Shown: one piece after another, positions 57,627 through 64,000 of the stretch
Layout: every line of letters begins with the position of its first letter
How positions within the stretch are numbered: position 1 is the first letter of the stretch
Origin: Metridium senile
Lineage: Eukaryota; Cnidaria; Anthozoa; Actiniaria; Metridiidae
Length of the DNA: 64,000 nt
Direction: 5' to 3'
Assembly: GCA_949775045.1 (NCBI GenBank)
Contig: OX459095.1
Location: 36,713,268-36,777,267, forward strand
Translations under genes and position numbers: made by a program
Notes under the pieces: model-generated
Told to the model about the DNA's origin: nothing
Database searches by the model: none
Seen by the model: the letters and a program-made list of their open reading frames with translations, nothing else

Positions 57627-58288
57627 AGATCTGATGGCTCCTTGGGCTGCATCAATATCAGTGTCATTGTTTATAAAGTCATACGAAGCATGTCGTTTGG
57701 TCTTTCTTGATCCTCTTCAGCAAATAGGTGAAGATCTTAGGAGTGCAAATGATATTCTTGCACGAATCCATGAAATTGTTTTAGCATATTGTTCTCCTTT
57801 CTTAATAGCAATCAACTCAGCTAATCTACTGTGGTATAATCGACATTCTTTGCCCATTCCTCCTGATGTCGTGAATACTAGAGGTGTAAATGTTCCATGT
57901 TCTATATCTAGGACTCGGCTTGCGTATTGGTTCTTCTTCTCATTTTTATGAAGTTTGTAAATTTGTTGTGGTTCAAGGTTACGATACGAATCGGCATTAG
58001 GTTGACATACCCTCACATCAAAGAATGCCAAACGCTGGTGTTCCCAAAAACCACGCGCATGGATGTCTAGTCTTGCATCTTGGGCTTTGTTTGTTCCTCT
58101 GCTGAGTTCTTCATCCGAGATATCTTGGAGGACAGGTTCAACTTGTACATCTTTGCATACCAATCTAAGCATTTCTGCTTCAAGATCTCGTAGCTCATTA
58201 TGACGCTGAATGATGAAGCCTCCTCTTTTACATATCATAGCATGGTCTATTGTATATTGTACCCCGCAGACACAGGATGAAGGAATAT
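57627..58288 (-). pseudogene. C-terminal region of the same RT-type polyprotein
   Basis: From the microsatellite edge the minus strand reads [20 protein letters not shown], then [14 protein letters not shown], a C-x-C-G...H...C plus R-H-N motif typical of RT C-termini. [31 protein letters not shown] follows, compatible with a restriction-like (PD-D/E-x-K) nuclease core but unproven. [35 protein letters not shown] and [13 protein letters not shown] follow. An in-frame TGA at about 57,716 interrupts it; coding similarity runs on to AAQGAIRSF near 57,627. Partner of the fragment at 56,599-57,190. Confidence 0.7.
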
Positions 58289-58615
<327 letters not shown>

Positions 58616-58619
58616 TTTT

Positions 58620-59394
58620 TCACCATGATTCGTCCAACATTTTCAAAATCAACAATAAATTTATTGTTGGCCATCCCTCTGTATATTCCAGGCGTTCCGT
58701 TGTGTAGCTTATCTGTTTTGTTCCAAATCAACATCACATTGCAGTCCTTCTTTAATAATAGCACATCTTCTGCCGGGCATTTTAAGAATGCTTTCGAAAG
58801 TTCGCCGCAAATGCCGAAGCGTATCTCCTTAAGACAGTCTATAAAGGTATCACACTCTTGCCGCTGAATTTGTGTTAATTCAAACCGATGCGAAATTGCA
58901 CATTGAAATACCTTTTGATGAACAGACAAAGTTTCCCTCATCAAACATATCGGGCAAGGGACTTAACTGTAAAAACTCGCCAGCCACAATAATTTGCTTG
59001 CCTCCAAAAGGTTTATTGCAGTCTTACAACCGCGTGTGTATTAGGTTCACAAGTTCGAATATGCGGCTACTTGACATGGATATTTCATCCCAAATAATAT
59101 CATCCACATTCTTCACTCTTTCACGGACAAGGTTGTTGGCTAATGCTCGATCGACGACCAGTTTCCAAGGCAGATCGGCTGTCACAAGGACATAAAATGA
59201 GTGGACGGTATGCGATGTTGTTAAGTCGCTGTAGACTGTTGTTGAAACTCCACTTGAACAGATGATTACGACTTTCTTTGATTGTTGTTGAAGACGTTTG
59301 AAAATCTTTTTTAACAAGAAACTTTTTCCAGTGCCTGCTTGACCAGTTATCAGAAGATTGTGGCCAGACTCGGCTGTTTGCAGCACCCGATTCT
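58620..59394 (-). pseudogene. PIF1-like helicase fragment
   Basis: In minus order: NLLITGQAGTGKSFLLKKIF (Walker A), VVIICSSGVSTTVY, HTVHSFYVLV, VDDIIWDEISMSSSRIFELV (Walker B), then, after a stop, GGKQIIVAGEFLQLSPLP (motif III region), FELTQIQRQECDTFIDCLKE and KKDCNVMLIWNKTDKLHNGT. The helicase core is thus covered but broken near 59,024 and 58,925. A plausible upstream exon lies at about 59,518-59,560 (donor AAAG|GTAAGA, acceptor at 59,395), giving HVAVRCNGKNRVLQTAESG. PIF1-type helicases are carried by several transposon classes as well as hosts. Its junction with RT debris suggests a chimeric or nested TE. Confidence 0.8.
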
Positions 59395-59570
59395 GTTAAT
59401 CTGTTAACCTTTACATAAATGAAAACAACAGATGATTTCTAAACACAAGATGTAAACACAGCTCATCGTGAGTTTGATCGCTAAAATAAAACATGAAAGA
59501 TTAAATGATCAGTCTTACCTTTCCATTGCAGCGAACGGCTACATGACATAAATGGTTTTGTAATCGAAAA

Positions 59571-59849
59571 TCAATAGGAAACTATGTATAAAACTAGAAA
59601 TAACTTGAAAAAGCGAGCTTGTGAACGTTGTTGTTGTTGTTTTGGCGCGAAATAATCCTCACGGCCGGCCATTGGTTTATCGAGAACAAAAAGTACTACG
59701 GCCAAAGCATGTGCCATCTTAGTCCCATCCCCCTCTGGTATGTCAAAAACTTGACTTAGGGAACCCGGGAGCTGTTTGGTGTCCAAAGCACTAGTCGAAT
59801 GGATGTTTTCGGTGGTTTTCGTTCGAACGTTTCGTGTTTGTCGACTCAA
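59571..59849 (-). other. Unassigned minus-strand open frame
   Basis: It reads MSRQTRNVRTKTTENIHS, then LSQVFDIPEGDGTKMAHALA and FVLDKPMAGREDYFAPK. It starts at TTG rather than ATG and abuts the palindromic element at 59,846. It could be a further upstream exon of the helicase gene or chance. Confidence 0.3.
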
Positions 59850-60515
59850 GCATGTTAAGGCCTGGGAAGGCTTCGTGGGGGGTCTAAAATCGTTTTATTT
59901 TTGCTATATCGTTGTTTTTATCTCAAAACTTACCAAACTTGGTATAATCACATGACTTTACGACCTTAACATTTTGAAGGGAAAAAGTTAATGAAAATCG
60001 GTCACGTGACCTTGATCCATACTTCGACCGACCCAAAGTTTTTGAATCAAAATGGGGAGATGGAGATTATTTGTACAGAATTACTTTTAGTTTAGTTTCA
60101 CTTTACATCAAACGAGGTGTAAGAATCCGCCTTAATACCTGAACCAAACATTACAAGTTTAAGAGATATTTGCCAATGTTTTATTGAACAAACTGGTCAC
60201 GTGACCTGTTTTGCTAAATATCCCATAAACGACTATAGTTGGCTCAGGTATTGAAAAAAAATCACACAAATATAAAAAGGTTTCATGTTAAGATAATAAC
60301 CGTCTCCCCATTTAAGGTGAAAGTTTTGTACATTTTGTAGTCCAGATAAAGGACTAAATTTTCAGAACATTTTCCCCTTTCAAAATGTTAAGGTCGTATA
60401 GTTATGTGACTATACCAAGTTTGGTTAGGTTTGAGATAAAAATATAGATATAGCAAAAATAAAACGATTTCAGCCATGATTTCTTTCAATTCAGGCCTTA
60501 ACATGCTTGAGGAAT
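59846..60515. mobile_element. 670-bp palindromic short element
   Basis: The 20-bp perfect TIR is CTCAAGCATGTTAAGGCCTG and its complement. Inside, TTAGACC/AAAATCGTTTTATTTTTGC, CCAAACTTGGTATA and CCTTAACATTTTGAA recur in reverse at 60,385-60,480, giving arms of about 140 bp. GGTCACGTGACC-like palindromes occur near 60,000 and 60,200. No coding capacity and no clear TSD. Confidence 0.75.
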
Positions 60516-60894
60516 CCTTACTCCGGCTAACCGTAACCGATTTGGACTCAACCTACATATATATTTAAGAAACTTATCATTCTTTCTCATTATGGGGTTC
60601 GAATTAGTGTAGAGTTTCATTTAGCACTCGAATTTAGGTGAGAAGTAAGATCGACCGTTTCGGCTCGGCTCGAGTCGTTTCCAAACTTGTCTTCTTCTTT
60701 GTCTTTAAGGGGTATTTCCGTCAAAATCGCTCAAATTGAGCTAAAACTAGGTCACAGACTAGAAAAAAATTATACACAACTATCTACGTAAAAATATTTT
60801 TTATTATTGTATATTTGTTGCACAGCGAAAGGTAATTAAAGGTTCTTAAAACCCAGGTTCTTATACGCGGGCTATTGCTGTATTTCATTCATGT
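60516..60894. other. Spacer, nothing recognised
   Basis: A+T-rich, with a CGGCTCGGCTCGAGTCG stretch at about 60,660. It may include the 3' UTR of the gene ending at 60,895. Confidence 0.5.
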
Positions 60895-61397
60895 TCAGCT
60901 AAAGTGATGTGGGTTACCATGGTAATTCCACTCACCATAGTGGAATTGGACTATTAACTTTTCAATACTTTTCGTATAGACAATACCAAAATCTTTCTCT
61001 GGTGAGACTATTATATTGACCTGGTGATTATATCTGTTGCTCCCTTTGAGTTTTCGTTTAAGGAATGCCCTGACTTCCTTAACACTTAACCCAGACAGGC
61101 ATGAAAAAAAATGTTCAAGTAAAGGGCGAAAGGTTAAAGAGATAACTTCACCCTTTTTTTTACCTGCAAAGTAACAGTCTAGTTCACCAGCTTTTTTGTC
61201 ACGTAACACTTGTCGCATAGCCAAAAAGAGATCAAATGGTATATTGCGGGTGATTTCACCATAGTATGGCCTGCGGATACCAACTTTACTTCCTAGCCTC
61301 CTGTACATTTCTTTCAGCCACATTCTGCATTGCTGATGTAGAACAGATCCCACATTTACTGTCAGGGAACATAACTTGAGGGAAGCTGCTTGACAAT
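60895..61397 (-). CDS. Terminal exon of an unrecognised protein
   Basis: The acceptor TTTAG at 61,398 opens the exon as CQAASLKLCSLTVN, continuing through GSVLHQQCRMWLKEMYRRLG, RRPYYGEITRNIPFDLFLAM, GELDCYFAGKKKGEVISLTF, LSVKEVRAFLKRKL and HQVNIIVSPEKDFGIVYTKS, to the stop at 60,895. About 167 codons are open, with ordinary amino-acid use, so it is probably real coding sequence. I recall similar proteins in cnidarian predictions but no domain name. The 62,607-62,931 exons on the same strand could belong to the same gene, with the LINE at 61,600-62,400 in the intron. Confidence 0.55.
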
Positions 61398-61599
61398 CTA
61401 AATATCACACGAGTGTAGATTTTATAAGAAATATGCAATTAATTAATTCCCTACATTTGGGAAGGCTGTCAACAAAATTATTTTATTTTTGGGTATGTTA
61501 TTGCTTAATATAGCATTATTTATAAGAGCTAGTTGTTGATGATTATGGATAATAATTCTTATTACTTAATATTGCGCAGTCTAACATGCTAAAATATGA

Positions 61600-62400
61600 T
61601 CGACTGCGCATTACATATAAAATACAATATCAATAAATTATATAGAAAATGAATATATATACACAATGGTTTTTAATATATTTACAATATACTAAAAATA
61701 CCTAACTAATAAAATATAATTGAATAAAATTAATAATAATGTCAATTTAACAAAAAGAAAAGTTCTAATCATAAAAAGCTAATTTAAAAAAATGAGTTTT
61801 TAGCATGCTCTTAAAATTACTATAGGAATTAGTCAGTCTTATATCAAGAGGCAGTCTATTCCATACCCTAGGGGCTACGTTGACAAAAGCTCTGTCACCT
61901 AAAGTCTTCTTTGCTTTTGCACTATTATCTATAAGTAATATACCCTTATTTGATCGTAAACTATATCTAGAGGTTTCCCTAATTCTTATCAAATCTTTTA
62001 GATACTTTGGCGCAGTATTATATATACATTTATACACAATCATAGCAATTTTAAGTACAATGCGAAATTTTACTGGGAGCCAGTGAAGCCTTAAAAGTGC
62101 AGGAGTAATATGGTCATATTTCGGTACATTACAGACGAGGCGAGCTGCTGTATTCTGCAGGCGCTGTAACTTAGTTAAATGAACAACCGGAACGCCATAC
62201 AATAGGCTATTACAGTAGTCTACGCGCGACATTATCGTAGCTTGAACAATCGTCTTCCTGTTTTCATATGATAAATAGTTTCTGATTATCCTAATGTTAT
62301 GTAGTTTGTAATAGACCGACTGACAAATTTTATTTTTGTGGGTGATCATACTCATATATGAGTCAAACCAGGCCCCCAAATTGATAACAACCAAAACGCT
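61600..62400 (-). pseudogene. 3' fragment of an L2/CR1-type LINE
   Basis: The minus-strand frame 62,394-61,765 reads LGAWFDSYMSMITHKNKICQ, YCNSLLYGVPVVHLTKLQRL, QNTAARLVCNVPKYDHITPA, LRLHWLPVKFRIVLKIAMIV and LGDRAFVNVAPRVWNRLPLD, the thumb and C-terminal domain of a LINE reverse transcriptase. The frame is open throughout, so the insertion is fairly young. Palm and endonuclease are missing (5' truncation near 62,400). The A+T-rich 3' UTR extends to about 61,600. Confidence 0.85.
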
Positions 62401-62606
62401 TCTGAACCAGCAAGCTTATGCTTACAGGCAAGCTATAGCTAAGGATCATAACTCGAATTTTTAACCATACAAAAAGCTTATTTATAGGTTATACTTTCCA
62501 ATTTTATCAAATCAAATATGCATTATGATCGATGCTATATAAAATGAGATGACAAATAAATTTAATAAAAACAGTCGTTTATTGTTATTCGTTTCGTTTT
62601 ACATAC

Positions 62607-62931
62607 CTTTTTCTATATTTCCCGATGCATGTACAGGCGCAAGTATAGTCTGCATCATCACTCTTATACTTGTGGAACTTGACTACATGCTGGTGAATGT
62701 CGACGTAGTATTTCTTGCAATCTTCACAGTATCTCTGATTTGTTCTTCTTGAGTGGTCACGTTTGTACTCTTCGTCTTTCTTGTCTTTCCTGTTACCTTG
62801 TCTTCCTTGTCTTCGCTGTCGCTGTCGCTGTCGCTGTAGATATCAGCATACCTTAACAATTGGGATTTGTACTCTCTTATTTTTCTTGTGTTCAAGGCCT
62901 TAGAAAGGCTTTCCTCCGACGATTGATCCAT
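62607..62931 (-). CDS. Two small exons encoding an acidic, zinc-finger-like N-terminus
   Basis: Exon a begins ATGGATCAATCGTCG at 62,931 (or at an upstream ATG, 62,958) and gives MDQSSEESLSKALNTRKIRE, then YADIYSDSDSDSEDKEDK. A 62-bp GT-AG intron (62,796-62,735) would join it in phase to exon b, RYCEDCKKYYVDIHQHVVKF, then CACTCIGKYRKR, ending at donor AAAAAG|GTATGT (62,607). The C-x2-C...H-x3-H spacing looks like a zinc finger. Without the intron the frame runs to a stop and no finger is made. A frameshift is the alternative. The function is unknown; it could be the start of the gene ending at 60,895. Confidence 0.45.
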
Positions 62932-62979
62932 CCCTAAAACATTGAAACTATCAGTCATTATCTAAAAACAATATTGAAA

Positions 62980-63510
62980 CCATGGTAGTCTGCATTTGCA
63001 TTTTTTTGGGAAACTAAAAAGCTTTATTGATCCTTTTGTGCACTAAAACCTTCCAAAATAGACAAGTCTTATTAAACTATAGTGGATTTGTGAGAGAGCT
63101 TTATGGATTATGTGATAAAAACAAAATTAGATTGGAAAATTTTTTTTTTTTTGAAATCTCAATTTTTCCATTATGGCAGTCTGCATTTGCAATTTTTTTG
63201 TGAAACTAAAAAGCTTGATTGATCCTTTTTTGCACTAAAACCTTCCCAAATAGATAAGTCTTGTTAAACTATAGTTGATTTGTGAAAGAGCTTTGTGGAT
63301 TATGTGATAAAAAGAAAATTAGATTGGAAAAAGTTGGCTTTTTTTGAAATCTCAATGTTTCAATTATGGCAGTCTGCATTTGCAATTTTTTGTGAAACTA
63401 AAAAGATTTATTGAACGTTTTTTGCACTAAAACCTTCCCAAATAGATAAGTCTTGTTGAACTATAGTTGATTTGTAAGAGAGCTTTGTGGATTATGTGAT
63501 AAAAATATCA
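62980..63510 (-). repeat. Tandem repeat of about 192-bp units
   Basis: About 2.7 units, each with GGCAGTCTGCATTTGCAATT, CTAAAACCTTCC and AAGTCTT(G/A)TTAAACTATAGT; starts at about 62,985, 63,177 and 63,370. Copies are about 90% alike by eye. Confidence 0.92.
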
Positions 63511-64000
63511 TAAAATACAAATTGCAGTGTTAAAATGGACGTTTTAAAAAAAACGTCCTCGTTATTTTTTTGCTAAAAATGATAACTTTTTGTCAAGAAC
63601 TCGATAGAGCAACCAAAAACAAATACTTACGGAGGGGTTGGGAACAATATTAATGCACAAAAATCAATTAAAAGTCAATTTATGAGTCTAGATACCTTAG
63701 CGCTGAAACCCCCACGTGCTGTGTCCTACGCCTCGTGAATGTCAGTAATTAAGGTGTCTGTGTGAATTAATGTTAACGAGGTCGGACAATTTTTAATATT
63801 ACAATAATAATGTTAACAACTATCACACAGCACTACGTAGCCGCAACATGACATCACGTGATTAGATACTTACAGAGAACATAGGTAGATTGTAAGGCAT
63901 TTAAAAAAACAACTATTTTTGTTATTTTGAAGCAATTTTTAAGATCAATTTTATGCAAAAGATACATTTTTAAAAAGAGCAATAAAAGGCTAGAACATAT
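63511..64000. other. Window edge, nothing recognised
   Basis: A+T-rich sequence without a supported frame. It could contain the promoter of the minus-strand gene at 62,607-62,931. Confidence 0.4.

Overview
This is animal, probably cnidarian, genomic DNA (a guess from overall character): A+T-rich, with GT-AG introns, many microsatellites and almost nothing but transposable elements (TEs). I could not confidently recognise any single-copy host gene, rRNA, tRNA or CRISPR array. Nearly all support comes from reading frames, splice sites, terminal inverted repeats (TIRs) and target-site duplications (TSDs) visible in the sequence; superfamily names come from recalled family motifs.

Layout. 1-9,248: non-LTR (LINE) retrotransposon copies, including a (GTAG)n-tailed fragment and a nearly full-length CR1/L2-like element (about 5,150-8,567) sitting inside an older reverse transcriptase (RT). 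9,249-23,908: a complete 14,660-bp CACTA (EnSpm) DNA transposon with CACTG termini and a GTA TSD. It carries two divergent genes: an intact five-exon accessory gene on the minus strand and a two-exon transposase on the plus strand. A 439-bp piece of the transposase is inverted in place. 23,912-28,985: a LINE fragment into which the CACTA element (at its 3' tail) and a 3.9-kb Ngaro-type tyrosine-recombinase retrotransposon (24,545-28,476) have inserted. 30,232-35,953: a long-TIR transposon flanked by TTAA, its left TIR split by a second, related Ngaro-type element (30,649-33,761). 36,944-44,454: one LINE whose 5' half lies on the plus strand and 3' half on the minus strand, interrupted by a 3.8-kb long-TIR element that itself holds further palindromic elements. 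44,848-54,555: a 9,708-bp, apparently intact DNA transposon with a 9-bp TSD (GTTAGCTGT), carrying a two-exon HIRAN-like gene and a convergent nine-exon, 1,025-residue transposase-like gene. 55,000-64,000: debris of a PIF1-like helicase and an unusual RT, short palindromic elements, another LINE tail, and pieces of one unrecognised multi-exon gene.

The strongest candidates for something undescribed are the 9.7-kb element at 44,848-54,555, which I cannot place in a superfamily, and the CACTA element, whose transposase core segment was flipped between 6-bp inverted repeats so that two presumed catalytic aspartates now lie on opposite strands. The two Ngaro-type elements show how such elements become non-autonomous: the RT-RNase H region is gone and a gag intron is filled by tandem repeats. 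They also show an ATAG tetranucleotide at every insertion boundary.
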